Positions 52,828-61,531 of a stretch of DNA of 64,000 bases are shown in pieces. A model generated the notes under the pieces. That model had not been told where the DNA came from. It saw only the letters and a list, made by a program, of their open reading frames with translations, and searched no databases. Source of the stretch: Hyphomonas chukchiensis. Lineage in GTDB: Bacteria; Pseudomonadota; Alphaproteobacteria; Caulobacterales; Hyphomonadaceae. The stretch spans positions 1-64,000 of the forward strand of contig NZ_AWFG01000011.1 of NCBI RefSeq assembly GCF_000682695.1, written 5' to 3'. Numbering within the stretch: the first letter of the stretch is position 1; the number at the start of each line of letters is the position of its first letter. Position numbers and translations under genes: made by a program.

Positions 52828-53742
52828 CTATCTTTGCGGCCTGGTGTCCACGGACAGTTTGAACACATCAGGGCGGCTGTAATGGCCGCTTACGTCGAGA
52901 TCGAACTTCGCCCGCTTGATCTCGTCCATGTCGATCTCGGCAGACACGATGGCTTCCCTGTTGAACACCGGCGCCGCCAGAATGTCTCCCATTGGTGAAA
53001 TGATACAGCTGCCGCCACGTATCAGAACGGTATCGGGCTTCGTGCCCTGAACGGGCTCAAACCAGTCAGCAGAGACATCGCCAACCGTCATGAACTGGCA
53101 GGCACTCACCACGAAACACCGCCCCTCAAGGGCAATCATCTGCAGTGTCGGCAGCCAGACGTCCCGGTCGTCCACCGTCGGCACGCAATGCACCTGTGTC
53201 CCCTGGCTGTAGAGATGCGAGCGCAGGAGCGGCATGTAATTCTCCCAGCAGATCGCCATGGAGAGCACGCCCATGTCGGATTTGGCGACCTCAAGGGTGG
53301 AGCCGTCGCCCTGCCCCCAGATCACCTTTTCCATAGCCGTCGGCATTAGTTTGCGATGCCATGCGAGGATGTCGCCATCCCGGCCAATCGTTGCGCTGGA
53401 ACAGTAAAGTGTCCCGCCTTCGCGTTCGATGATGCCCAGAACAACATTGACCTGCGAGTCTTTGACGAGCGACCTGATCTCGCTCATCTGCGGCGAGTGC
53501 CGTTCAATCGCCCCGTCAAAATACTGGCGAAACTGCTCGCGTCCCGCAGGCGAGCGCATGCCCACACGCACGCCGAAATCAATGCCCTTCGGATAGCCGC
53601 CGATAAAGGCTTCCGGAAACACCACCAGGTCCGCGCCCGTCTTCGCCGCTTCGGTCAACTTGCTCGCAAACAGGGCAAGGGTCGCATCCGTATCGAAGAG
53701 TTTTGACCCGGCCTGCACCGCAGCCACAACAAATTTGGACAT
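52828..53742 (-). CDS. Nitrilase (carbon-nitrogen hydrolase family)
   Basis: A 304-residue thiol hydrolase. The catalytic triad is complete: Glu44 in VVFPEAFIGGYP, Lys131 in HRKLMPT and Cys165 in SMAICWENYMPL. The W-E-N-Y block after the Cys is that of true nitrilases, which convert nitriles to carboxylic acids and ammonia. ATG 53742 is chosen; upstream in-frame sequence to 53769 is not conserved. It is isolated, with no amidase or transporter gene nearby. The 217 bases upstream hold nothing I recognise. Confidence 0.93.
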   Translation of the reverse strand: MSKFVVAAVQAGSKLFDTDATLALFASKLTEAAKTGADLVVFPEAFIGGYPKGIDFGVRVGMRSPAGREQFRQYFDGAIERHSPQMSEIRSLVKDSQVNVVLGIIEREGGTLYCSSATIGRDGDILAWHRKLMPTAMEKVIWGQGDGSTLEVAKSDMGVLSMAICWENYMPLLRSHLYSQGTQVHCVPTVDDRDVWLPTLQMIALEGRCFVVSACQFMTVGDVSADWFEPVQGTKPDTVLIRGGSCIISPMGDILAAPVFNREAIVSAEIDMDEIKRAKFDLDVSGHYSRPDVFKLSVDTRPQR

Positions 53743-53959
53743 GGCACTTCCCCTTTTCGCACTCTGCACCGACCAACATGGCCCTTAGGCTGCTGCGAGG
53801 GCCTGAATAGGTACGGTCGGCCAGAATGTCGAGAAAGGCCTGCGTTGGCGGCGCACTGGCGGCCTCGTGGCGGGCTGATGGCGCACCACTGGCGTGGAGG
53901 CCGGTCGTAATTTGCGATTTGCTGGGTGCATCTGATAATGGGAAACGCAGGAGAAAAAA

Positions 53960-54421
53960 ATGTCCTTCAAAGCAGATGCAGCCAAGATCAAGCGATGGCG
54001 TGAAGAGCGTTATTGGTCCCAGGAACATGTAGCCGAACTCGCCGGGATTGGCCTTAGGACTGTCCAGCGCATCGAAAATGGCGGACCGGCCTCGCAGGAA
54101 TCGCTCAAGGCGCTGGCGGCCGCGTATAATGTCGATGTCATCGCACTGTCGGTCGATCAGGCGGTCGAAGCGGCCAGTAATGTTGCCCGCAAGAATGCAA
54201 AGACACGGGCAGCGATATGGCTCTCCCTATGGATCCATCTGGCAGGCTATGCCATCGGTGTCGTCGTATTCGTCGGCATCAGCATAGGCATTGGTGGCAA
54301 CACGTTCGTGATGAAATGGCCACTGATCTGGTGGACGGTGGGGTTTGTTTCCCACATTGCGACGGTCCTCATCGTGCACGTCGCCACACGCTATCAGGAA
54401 CAGGTCGAGACAGCCGCTTGA
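53960..54421 (+). CDS. XRE-family HTH protein with two membrane helices
   Basis: A 153-residue protein. Residues 8-60 form a lambda-repressor-like HTH (KRWREERYWSQEHVAELAG, then RTVQRIENG). After a helical linker come two hydrophobic segments (about 88-110 and 120-142), matching the 2TM-type domain appended to HTH regulators in several Alphaproteobacteria. It would bind DNA from the inner membrane. The ligand and targets are unknown. It lies between the nitrilase gene and tRNA-Pro. Confidence 0.82.
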   Translation: MSFKADAAKIKRWREERYWSQEHVAELAGIGLRTVQRIENGGPASQESLKALAAAYNVDVIALSVDQAVEAASNVARKNAKTRAAIWLSLWIHLAGYAIGVVVFVGISIGIGGNTFVMKWPLIWWTVGFVSHIATVLIVHVATRYQEQVETAA

Positions 54422-54466
54422 GCCACCCCATTCCGCGGTGCAAGCTGTATCTGTCAAAAGTGAAAA

Positions 54467-54543
54467 TGGTCGGAGCGATAGGATTCGAACCTACGACCCC
54501 TCGCCCCCCAGGCGAGTGCGCTACCGGGCTGCGCCACGCTCCG
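54467..54543 (-). tRNA. tRNA-Pro (GGG)
   Basis: A complete 77-base tRNA on the minus strand: acceptor CGGAGCG pairs with CGCTCCG, the anticodon stem-loop CTCGC-CTGGGGG-GCGAG gives anticodon GGG, the T-arm carries GGTTCGAATCC, and the CCA end is encoded. It reads proline CCC codons, which are frequent at this GC content. No integrase or attachment-site duplication was seen beside it. Confidence 0.96.
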
Positions 54544-54596
54544 ACTCTGGCGGCTTGTAGCCAAGCCGCCCCGGTTCCGCAATCGCTTATATGGGT

Positions 54597-55067
54597 TTAG
54601 GCAGCGCGGCGGCTGCGCATCGCATCAAGGCGGGCCTTCAGGTCGGTCAGCTCGACCAGCGCGCCCTCAAGACGCTCCTGACGCTTGGGTGCAGACTCAT
54701 CCTGCAGCTCCGCATCGAACGCTTTCGCGACCTTCTTCTGCAGTTCGCGCGCCGGGCTGGCAGCCGTGCCCAGCTTGGCCGCGCCGGACAGCACAGCCGC
54801 AAGGCCCTGCTCGGCGAGAATGGACTTGGCGCCTTTCAGCGTCATGCCGCGCTCATGCACGAGAATCTGGATGGCGCGCAGGGCTTCAAGATCCTGCGGG
54901 CGGAACAGGCGGCGGCCATCGGCGCGCTTCACCGGCTTCACATCGCGCGGAAACTTGCTTTCCCAGTAGCGGAGGACATGCGTCTCGAGCCCAAGTTCGG
55001 CAGCGGCCTCGCCAATCGAGCGGAAAGCATTGGCGGATTTTTCAACTCGGTTCCGTGCAGCAGTCAT
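54597..55067 (-). CDS. MerR family transcriptional regulator
   Basis: A 156-residue MerR-type regulator. The winged HTH (about 15-85) reads [21 protein letters not shown] and [16 protein letters not shown] coiled helix and helical C-terminal region follow, without the metal-binding cysteines of classic MerR. In Alphaproteobacteria this gene commonly follows ihfA, as here (20-base gap), but its targets are unknown. Confidence 0.9.
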   Translation of the reverse strand: MTAARNRVEKSANAFRSIGEAAAELGLETHVLRYWESKFPRDVKPVKRADGRRLFRPQDLEALRAIQILVHERGMTLKGAKSILAEQGLAAVLSGAAKLGTAASPARELQKKVAKAFDAELQDESAPKRQERLEGALVELTDLKARLDAMRSRRAA

Positions 55068-55087
55068 ATCGCTATCCTTGTTTTGGT

Positions 55088-55381
55088 TCAGCCCTTGTCG
55101 ACGCGGGCCTTCAGCATGGGAGATGGTCGGAAGGTGACGACGCGGCGCGGCGCAATCACGGCTTCTTCGCCGGTTTTGGGGTTACGGCCTTCGCGCGCAG
55201 CCTTCGACCGCACCACGAAATTGCCAAAGCGCGAGAGCTTCACTTCGTCTTCATGCTCCAGCGCACTGCCGATCATGTCGAGCGTGCGGTCCAGCAGGTC
55301 AGAGGATTCCTGACGCGTCACGCCCACTTCACGGACGATGGCATCGGTCACTTCTGCGCGGGTCAGGGTCTGGTTGCTCAT
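55088..55381 (-). CDS. ihfA: Integration host factor subunit alpha
   Basis: A 97-residue DNA-bending protein that pairs with IhfB. The beta-arm signature is [21 protein letters not shown], and [11 protein letters not shown] matches the alpha subunit. It bends DNA in recombination, replication and promoter architecture; in Caulobacter it helps CtrA-controlled promoters. It lies between fabH and merR, with a 138-base gap to fabH containing no other gene. Confidence 0.95.
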   Translation of the reverse strand: MSNQTLTRAEVTDAIVREVGVTRQESSDLLDRTLDMIGSALEHEDEVKLSRFGNFVVRSKAAREGRNPKTGEEAVIAPRRVVTFRPSPMLKARVDKG

Positions 55382-55519
55382 GACGGTCTTTCGCCTTTCG
55401 TTAATGGATAGCCAATGAATCTTAACGGATTCCTAGCAAACCCGTCAGCTTAAATCATTGAGAAGTTTCGGATTGCCAGATTAGACCCGAAATTTGTGGA
55501 TAAAATCGAGCACTCTGGA

Positions 55520-56491
55520 TCAAAGACGGAACAGGCTGGCGCCCCACGAGAATCCGCCGCCCATGGCCTCGGAAAGGATCAGGTCACCCTTTTTCGCCCG
55601 GCCGGAGCGCACAGCATGGTTCAGCGCCAGTGGAATGGACGCCGCAGACGTGTTGGCGTGCTGATCGACCGTGATGACGACCTTCTCTTCCGGAATGCCG
55701 ATTTTCTTCGCGACCCCGTCGAGGATGCGCTTGTTGGCCTGGTGCGGCACGAACCAGTCAATGTCCTCTGCCGTCAGCCCTGTCTCGTCGAGCACGGCCT
55801 GGATCGCCGAGGAAATATTCGTCACCGCATGCTTGAAAACGCGGTTTCCCTCCATGCGCACATGACCGATCGTCCCGGTCGAGCTGACGCCGCCATCGAC
55901 ATAGAGCAGGTCGGACTTGGTGCCGTCGGTGCGAATATGGTGCGTGATGATGCCGGCATCATCGGCGCCATCCCATTCGACCGCCTCGATCACAACCGCG
56001 CCGCCGCCATCGCCGAAGAGCACAGCCGTGCCCCGGTCAGACCAGTCGAGAATGCGCGTGAAGGTTTCAGCGCCAATCACCAGCGCCCGGTTGAACAGGC
56101 CCTGTTTCAGCATGCTGTCGGCTGTTGCCAGACCGAAGAGGAAACCCGAACACACTGCCTGCACGTCAAACGCCGCGCTCGGGCCGCAGCCAAGCTTGGC
56201 CTGCACGGCCGTCGCCGTGGCCGGGAATGTCTGGTCCGGTGTCGTTGTCGCCAGCACGATCAGGTCGATATCCTGAGCCGTCATGCCCGCTGCTTCCAGC
56301 GCCTGACGGGCGGCCGCCGTCGCGATGTCGGACGTCAGCTCGCCGTCCGCCGCAACATGGCGCTTCTGGATACCCGTCCGCTCGCGAATCCATTCGTCTG
56401 ACGTGTCGAGCATTGTCGACAGGTCTTCATTGGTCAGCACCTTCTCGGGAAGGTATCCGCCAGTGCCGCGAATGAAGCTGCGTCGTGTCAT
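55520..56491 (-). CDS. fabH: 3-oxoacyl-ACP synthase III
   Basis: A 323-residue condensing enzyme that begins fatty-acid synthesis by joining acetyl-CoA to malonyl-ACP. The catalytic triad is Cys114 ([12 protein letters not shown]), His ([13 protein letters not shown], near 250) and Asn ([15 protein letters not shown], near 280). Length is standard. It follows plsX by 26 bases on the minus strand, an arrangement seen in most proteobacteria. Confidence 0.97.
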   Translation of the reverse strand: MTRRSFIRGTGGYLPEKVLTNEDLSTMLDTSDEWIRERTGIQKRHVAADGELTSDIATAAARQALEAAGMTAQDIDLIVLATTTPDQTFPATATAVQAKLGCGPSAAFDVQAVCSGFLFGLATADSMLKQGLFNRALVIGAETFTRILDWSDRGTAVLFGDGGGAVVIEAVEWDGADDAGIITHHIRTDGTKSDLLYVDGGVSSTGTIGHVRMEGNRVFKHAVTNISSAIQAVLDETGLTAEDIDWFVPHQANKRILDGVAKKIGIPEEKVVITVDQHANTSAASIPLALNHAVRSGRAKKGDLILSEAMGGGFSWGASLFRL

Positions 56492-56517
56492 GAAAGTCCC
56501 TTCCTTGCCCGTCCTGC

Positions 56518-57552
56518 CTATTCGGCGGCCAGGCCACCTTCTCTTATGCGTGCGAGATTGGCGAGTATTTCGTCGCGGTAGTGGCTGCTGGCAAGGTCTG
56601 CCGCAAGTTCACATGCACGGGCAAAGCCGCGGGCATCCGTGCCGCCATGGCTTTTGACCGAAACGCCGCCAAGGCCCAGCAGGACGCCGCCATTCACATT
56701 GCTCGGGTCCATTTGCGACCGCAGTGTCTTCAGGCCCGCCATGGCCAGCGCCGCGCCGATTTTGGTCATCAGGCTCGCGGTTAAGGCTTCGCGCATCCGG
56801 CTGCCCAGCATGCGGGCAACGCCCTCGCCGGCTTTCAGCGCCACATTGCCCGTGAAGCCGTCGGTCACCACCACATCGACGGCGCCCTTGGAAATGTCAT
56901 CGCCCTCGACAAAGCCGCGATAGTCGATGTCCAGCTTGGCCGCGCGCAGCCATTCATGGGCCTCGCGCACCTCGTCATGGCCCTTCATCTCTTCCGAACC
57001 GATATTGAGGATGCCGATGGTCGGTTTGGCAATGCCCAGTGCCGCGCGGGCATAGGCTTCGCCCATGATCGCAAAGGTCACCAGCTGCGCCGCATCGGCC
57101 TCAAGGTTCGCCCCGACATCCAGCACGACCGTGCGTCCGCGCAGTGTCGGCCACAGCGCCGTCATGGCCGGGCGGTGTACGCCCTCCATCTTGCGCAGGA
57201 TCAGCATGGAAATCGCCATCAGCGCGCCGGTATTGCCCGCAGACACAGCTGCGCCGGCCTCACCATTCTTGACGGCCTCAACCGCATTCCACATCGACGA
57301 GCCCTTGCCCCGGCGCAGGGCCTGGCTGGGCTTCATGTCGCTCGTGATGACCGTATCGGAATGAATGATCTGGCAGCGGCCCGCCAGGGCCTTTTGCGCC
57401 GCCACGAGCGGCGCCAGCACAGGCTCGTTGCCATGCAGCAGCACTGAAATATCCGCGCGATCTGCCAGCAAGGCTGCCAGGCCATCGACCACGACACCGG
57501 GCGCGGCATCGCCGCCCATGGCATCAATCGAGAGAATTGTGCCTTTAGCCAT
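56518..57552 (-). CDS. plsX: Phosphate acyltransferase PlsX
   Basis: A 344-residue enzyme converting acyl-ACP to acyl-phosphate, feeding PlsY in phospholipid synthesis. It opens [19 protein letters not shown] and shows [52 protein letters not shown] and the closing [16 protein letters not shown] 57552 gives [15 protein letters not shown]; the longer frame upstream is not conserved. In many Alphaproteobacteria a DUF177/YceD gene precedes plsX, but here the cytochrome bc1 chaperone gene does. Confidence 0.96.
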   Translation of the reverse strand: MAKGTILSIDAMGGDAAPGVVVDGLAALLADRADISVLLHGNEPVLAPLVAAQKALAGRCQIIHSDTVITSDMKPSQALRRGKGSSMWNAVEAVKNGEAGAAVSAGNTGALMAISMLILRKMEGVHRPAMTALWPTLRGRTVVLDVGANLEADAAQLVTFAIMGEAYARAALGIAKPTIGILNIGSEEMKGHDEVREAHEWLRAAKLDIDYRGFVEGDDISKGAVDVVVTDGFTGNVALKAGEGVARMLGSRMREALTASLMTKIGAALAMAGLKTLRSQMDPSNVNGGVLLGLGGVSVKSHGGTDARGFARACELAADLASSHYRDEILANLARIREGGLAAE

Positions 57553-57644
57553 AAGGGCCTTCCTGCTGCGGGAAAACTTGACGCTTCCACTCTGGCGCTG
57601 TTTACGGCGCGTCACCACCCTTGGCAACGCTGCGCCTGTATGTG

Positions 57645-58202
57645 CTAACGCACTTTCGCGCCGGCCAGCCAGTCAAGATTTCCGGCCAGTATCTCCGAGT
57701 CCTGTTGCGCTTCAAGCCCATCGGCGAGCGTGCATAACCAGGCCCCGAGCCCTGCCGCGCGACTGCTTTCGGTCACCCCATTGCGGGCGAGCACGGCCTC
57801 GACACCGGATTTGCGTGTTTCCTCACGCTTTTCGTCCAGCGCGGCTGTCAGAGCGAGGCCCAGACCATAATAGGCCTCAGCCAGTTTGCGCACCTTTCGC
57901 GCAATCGACGAATCACCGACGCCCTGCTCGCGATAGGCGGCGTCAAAACCGTCCAGAACGCGCGTATTCAGGGCGGCAGCCAGCCGGGCGCCTTCCTGTC
58001 CGGGAATCGCCTTTATGCGCCGCAGCGCCAGCGCCGCGTGGACCATCACCATGCCTGCGCGGCCCTCGAACGTGTCCGCAACGTCGCCTGTCAGATAGAA
58101 ATCAGGCGCCAGTGCCGCCTTCATCAGGCCGGCATAGGCCTTGCCTGCGGCTGCCTTGCGGGCCCGCCGCCGCGCCAGCCAGCCGATTGAAATTCCTGTC
58201 AC
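57645..58202 (-). CDS. Ubiquinol-cytochrome c chaperone family protein
   Basis: A 185-residue protein of the UQCC1/Cbp3 family, which helps assemble cytochrome b of the respiratory bc1 complex. Family features are [35 protein letters not shown] and [22 protein letters not shown], with the helical core to residue 150. The start is GTG at 58202, supported by AGGAG 7 bases upstream. Divergent from bamE, with 74 bases between; plsX follows. Confidence 0.85.
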   Translation of the reverse strand: MTGISIGWLARRRARKAAAGKAYAGLMKAALAPDFYLTGDVADTFEGRAGMVMVHAALALRRIKAIPGQEGARLAAALNTRVLDGFDAAYREQGVGDSSIARKVRKLAEAYYGLGLALTAALDEKREETRKSGVEAVLARNGVTESSRAAGLGAWLCTLADGLEAQQDSEILAGNLDWLAGAKVR

Positions 58203-58276
58203 CTATGTACTCCTGTGTTGCCAAGGGGGGGCTGCAACCGCTAGGTCTTTCGCGAAGCCTTAACAGGAGTTTCTCC

Positions 58277-58756
58277 ATGTCGCGACGTGCGATTTTGGCC
58301 ATTGGCCTTCTCACCCTGCCGCTTACGGCATGCCTCACGCCCGCGCGCGACTTTCACGGCTATGTGGCGGACGATGCCCAGCCCCGTGACATGAAACCCG
58401 ACGAAGACACCCGCTCCTCTGTGCTGGCCCAGCTCGGCAGCCCCTCTACAGAGGGCCTTTTCGACGACAAGACCTGGATCTACATGTCAGACGTCCAGGA
58501 ACGCATCGCCTTCCTGAAGCCGAAGATCACCAAACGCTCGATCACCGCCATCCGCTTTGGCGATGACGACAAGGTCGATGAAGTGCTCGAATACACCGCT
58601 GCAGACGGCGAAGTGATCAACTACGCCGCCCGTGAGACGCCAACCCGTGGCCGCGAACTCGGCCTCTGGGAACAGATCTTCGGCACCGTCGGCGCCGTCC
58701 GCCTGCCAAACAGCGACGAAGCAACACCGGGTAACCCGACAGGCCGCCGCCAATAG
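58277..58756 (+). CDS. bamE: Outer-membrane assembly lipoprotein, BamE/SmpA/OmlA family
   Basis: A 159-residue outer-membrane lipoprotein with lipobox LTAC (Cys19). The SmpA/OmlA domain contains EDTRSSVLAQLGSPSTEG and DDKTWIYMSDVQER, and it helps the BAM complex fold outer-membrane proteins. ATG 58277 follows AACAGGAG; the same frame is open far upstream (to 57365), but that section runs antisense to plsX and is not coding. It heads the plus strand beside the UQCC gene, a conserved alphaproteobacterial neighbourhood. Confidence 0.88.
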   Translation: MSRRAILAIGLLTLPLTACLTPARDFHGYVADDAQPRDMKPDEDTRSSVLAQLGSPSTEGLFDDKTWIYMSDVQERIAFLKPKITKRSITAIRFGDDDKVDEVLEYTAADGEVINYAARETPTRGRELGLWEQIFGTVGAVRLPNSDEATPGNPTGRRQ

Positions 58757-58761
58757 GCTGC

Positions 58762-59226
58762 CTATTCCGGCAGGGACAAGCTCAAAGACAGCACAAGATG
58801 GTCGCCATCGGCGTCCACTTGCATGAACGCTATCTTGCCTGGCGCAAGGGCATTTCCCGAAAACTGGATGAGTTGAGGCGTCACCGACGCTTCATTGCCC
58901 GCAGACACATACCCGGCTGCAAGAATCTTCTCCCGCAAGCCACTCGTCACGGCTTCCGCATTCATATCCGCCCAGGAATAGCCCTTCAGCCTATGGCTCA
59001 CGGACGAATCCCCCGGCAGCTTTATCCGGTTCGTCTCGAAGATCACGAGGTCGTCCGGCAGCGGGATATCATCGGGCAACCACACCGGCCGCGCTGACGG
59101 CGCATTGCCCTTCGCTTCCGCCGCCGTCTGGCCCGTTTTCATCTCCTTCATCGGCGACTCGGCTGCCCCGCAGGATGCCAGCAGAAGTGCACCCGCCAGC
59201 AAGATCGCAGCACGCGTTCGGCTCAT
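58762..59226 (-). CDS. Hypothetical lipoprotein, member A of a local paralogue group
   Basis: A 154-residue putative lipoprotein with lipobox LASC (Cys near residue 19). No named family. The mature part shares a pattern with the products at 59230-59682 and 60490-60984: a W-L-P-D-D-type motif (here VWLPDDIPLPDDLVIFETN), then a helical stretch ending AAGY, then an F-x-G-x4-G-x-I core and a hydrophobic final strand (LSLSLSLPE). It ends 5 bases from the convergent bamE stop and lies 3 bases after the start-side stop of gene B, suggesting an operon with it. Confidence 0.7.
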   Translation of the reverse strand: MSRTRAAILLAGALLLASCGAAESPMKEMKTGQTAAEAKGNAPSARPVWLPDDIPLPDDLVIFETNRIKLPGDSSVSHRLKGYSWADMNAEAVTSGLREKILAAGYVSAGNEASVTPQLIQFSGNALAPGKIAFMQVDADGDHLVLSLSLSLPE

Positions 59227-59229
59227 CGC

Positions 59230-59682
59230 CTATTCCTCCATGTCTGACGGATAGAGGTTGATCGACACCGACAAGTATCCCTCTTTCGGATTGAGCTGGA
59301 TCTGGCCTTTCCTGTGGCCCTCGCCACCGAAAATGAGACTGCGGATCTTGCCGCTCGACTGGTCGTACAGCGTGTACCCACCCGCCTCATACTCGCCCTT
59401 CAGCGCCGCATAGCTGGCATCGACATCCTTCGGCAGCGGCGCCTTCCCATGAAAGCCGGTCAGGTCCTTCGCCTGATTGCACGTCTCGATTTTCAGCCCG
59501 TCAGGCACCGGAATGCCCTCCGGAAACGGTATCGCGCAGTCCGCACTCTGCGACGGCGTCTCACCGCCTGGCGACGGCGCCGATGGCTCGGCACTGGTCT
59601 GGCCACAGCCGACCGCCGTCACGAGGCAAACCCCAAACAAGAGCGCGCGTGCGCCGCTTCCCACACCTGGATTGAACCGCAT
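59230..59682 (-). CDS. Hypothetical lipoprotein, member B of a local paralogue group
   Basis: A 150-residue putative lipoprotein; ATG 59682 follows GAGGAG and the lipobox is VGC (Cys near residue 26). It resembles neighbour A: PVPDGLKIETCN, KGEYEAGGY, then LIFGGEGHRKGQIQLNP and a final SVSINLYPS strand. Two further cysteines (SADCAIPF and ETCNQ) may form a disulfide. The same frame is open further upstream (to 60627), but that part is antisense to the membrane-protein gene at 59821. Function unknown. Confidence 0.7.
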   Translation of the reverse strand: MRFNPGVGSGARALLFGVCLVTAVGCGQTSAEPSAPSPGGETPSQSADCAIPFPEGIPVPDGLKIETCNQAKDLTGFHGKAPLPKDVDASYAALKGEYEAGGYTLYDQSSGKIRSLIFGGEGHRKGQIQLNPKEGYLSVSINLYPSDMEE

Positions 59683-59820
59683 CTGAAACTCCTCTGGCTG
59701 CATCTCCACTGCCCTCAACGCATGCGAGGCTTCGATCCCGCCACCTTTTATGGCGGGTCCGGAGCCTTTTTTCCGTGGAGCACAAGGCAGGATCACACCA
59801 TCACTGGGGCAGGCGTTGAA

Positions 59821-60399
59821 ATGAAAATACGGCACGACGCGGACACGCTTGTCCTGACCGAACCAAGCTGGGTCAGCGCCGCCCTGGTCTCGCTCGGCGG
59901 CATTGTCATGATCACCCTCGCGGCCCTCGATCTCGCCTCGGACGTGGAGCACGCCCGCCTCGTCCTGTTCCTCCTCGGGGTGGGCGTTCTCCTCGTCGGG
60001 TTGCTTGGCTCCAACCACCTGGAAGTGGTGTTCGACAGGCCGGCAGACCGCGTGACGCTGACGACCCAGCCCGTCATTCCCGTGGAATGGGGCTTCATGC
60101 GGAAACGCATCCTCGTCCGCAATCTGTCCAAGTTCCGCAATGCCTATGTGGAACTCGCCTATCGCTCGAACGCGGCCGGCGAAAACGGGGCCAAGCACTA
60201 CAAGCTGGCCCTCGCCAGCGGCGATCTTCCCGAGGAGGTTCTGCAGGCAAAGCGCCGCCCCTTGCAGGTCGCGACCGATGAAAGCGTCCGCTGGATCATC
60301 AGCACGCATGCAAGCCTCAGCGCCCAGCATGCGCTCATGCTCGCCAGCGAGATCAATGGCTGGATGGGCGTCACGCCGCCGCCCCAGCACATCCCCTAG
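59821..60399 (+). CDS. Hypothetical membrane protein
   Basis: A 192-residue protein with two adjacent hydrophobic helices (about 18-34 and 44-60) and a C-terminal soluble domain (about 70-192) rich in beta-strand, with RLVLFLLGVGVLLVGLLG as the second helix. No family recognised. ATG 59821 is taken because the frame before it runs antisense to lipoprotein B. It lies between the divergently placed lipoproteins B and C, and 91 bases before C on the same strand. Confidence 0.65.
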   Translation: MKIRHDADTLVLTEPSWVSAALVSLGGIVMITLAALDLASDVEHARLVLFLLGVGVLLVGLLGSNHLEVVFDRPADRVTLTTQPVIPVEWGFMRKRILVRNLSKFRNAYVELAYRSNAAGENGAKHYKLALASGDLPEEVLQAKRRPLQVATDESVRWIISTHASLSAQHALMLASEINGWMGVTPPPQHIP

Positions 60400-60489
60400 C
60401 AAAAACGTGGCGGACCACGTCGCCCCACTGCGTTGACCGGAATGACGGCCGATCCCGGCTATCTTCAATCGCCCAAGGAGCCCTCGCCC

Positions 60490-60984
60490 ATGAACCGCAT
60501 CTTTCTGCACGCACCCTTGGCGGCCTGCCTCGCCGTTGCGCTCGCCGCCTGCGGCAATTCGAAAGCCGAAACGCGTCATGAAGTCGCCGAGCATGCGAGG
60601 GAATCCACCAGCGACCTGCGCGATCATCTCAAAGGCCTCAGGAGCGGCGCCAAGGAAACCCTTAATGCCGCCCGGGCGCCCACCGAACGGCCGGACAGTT
60701 TCCCGAAAGACATCTGGCTACCTGACGATTTCGAGATCACCCAGGTCATGGACATGGGTAGCATCGGCTACAGCCTGCGCGCTATTTCCAATGAGCGTGC
60801 AAATGATTTGATTGCCGCCTACACGTCTCATCTTGCCGAAGCTGGCTATTATGTCTTTCCCCGTGAGCAGGTCGCATCGGCAAATCAGGTCGTGTTCGAT
60901 GGCAAGGGCCTGAACTCCGGCACAGTCGACATTTTCGATGCCGACACACATCGCGAAATCCATATCGGCTTCGCTTCCGACTAA
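60490..60984 (+). CDS. Hypothetical lipoprotein, member C of a local paralogue group
   Basis: A 164-residue putative lipoprotein with lipobox LAAC (Cys near residue 20) and an AAGGAG ribosome site before ATG 60490. After a charged helical stretch (VAEHARESTSDLRDHLKGL) come DIWLPDDFEITQVMDMGS, HLAEAGYYV and VVFDGKGLNSGTVDIFD, the same pattern as members A and B. The final four bases overlap the convergent gene at 60981. Function unknown. Confidence 0.7.
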   Translation: MNRIFLHAPLAACLAVALAACGNSKAETRHEVAEHARESTSDLRDHLKGLRSGAKETLNAARAPTERPDSFPKDIWLPDDFEITQVMDMGSIGYSLRAISNERANDLIAAYTSHLAEAGYYVFPREQVASANQVVFDGKGLNSGTVDIFDADTHREIHIGFASD

Positions 60985-61400
60985 CGCAGTCGCACGGCCT
61001 CCAGCGCCTGGCGTACGTCTTCTGAAGCCGCCGCCTTGTCTGCCGGTGTTCGGGCTGTCTTCAGTTTGCGCGCTGCTGATTTCAGGTCGGCAAGAGGGAC
61101 TTCGACAGCGGACGTGGATACTCGCCGATTTGACGGAACGAAACTGTACTCGACCTTCAATAACACCTTGCCGGACGACGCGCCGGGCTGCCGGGCCATA
61201 CTGTCCGACAAGGTTATCAGGTCAGAGAGCTTCTTTTCGGCTTCGTCGTCGATCACCTGTCCGCGTGATGGCGCAATGAAGGCCCGCTTTATCTGGTCGA
61301 CCAATGCAACATATTCGTCTGGCGACACGGCCCAGGCAGGTTTGGCCAATGCCGCCAATGCCAGGAATGCCGCACTGGCGTGAAACAGGCGCTTGGACAT
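60981..61400 (-). CDS. Hypothetical secreted protein
   Basis: A 139-residue protein with a signal peptide (about residues 1-24, ending AWA) and a mature part of charged helices with one central beta segment (KVLLKVEYSFVPSNRR). No cysteines and no recognised family. Its 3' end overlaps lipoprotein C by four bases. Its start is divergent from the cysteine-repeat protein gene, with 131 bases between. Confidence 0.62.
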   Translation of the reverse strand: MSKRLFHASAAFLALAALAKPAWAVSPDEYVALVDQIKRAFIAPSRGQVIDDEAEKKLSDLITLSDSMARQPGASSGKVLLKVEYSFVPSNRRVSTSAVEVPLADLKSAARKLKTARTPADKAAASEDVRQALEAVRLR

Positions 61401-61531
61401 AACGTTTCTCCTTGCTCAAGATGTCTTTTCAGCTCCTTCCACGTTCTCCAGCGCCAAACCCCGCCACACGAATGGCTGGCGGGGTTTCCCGTTGTGTCGC
61501 GTTGAAGGAAGGCAACCTGGATGTTCTGCGC

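Noticed and set aside
54467-54543. tRNA-Pro as an integration site of a mobile element
   Set aside because: No integrase, no direct repeat of the tRNA 3' end and no change in gene content was seen on either side.
57365-58276. Long open frame upstream of and in phase with bamE
   Set aside because: It runs antisense to plsX and the bc1 chaperone gene and has low-complexity Arg/Pro-rich sequence. bamE has its own ribosome site and signal peptide at 58277.
59683-60627. N-terminal extension of lipoprotein B
   Set aside because: The extension is antisense to the membrane-protein gene at 59821 and would bury the lipoprotein signal. ATG 59682 has a good ribosome site.
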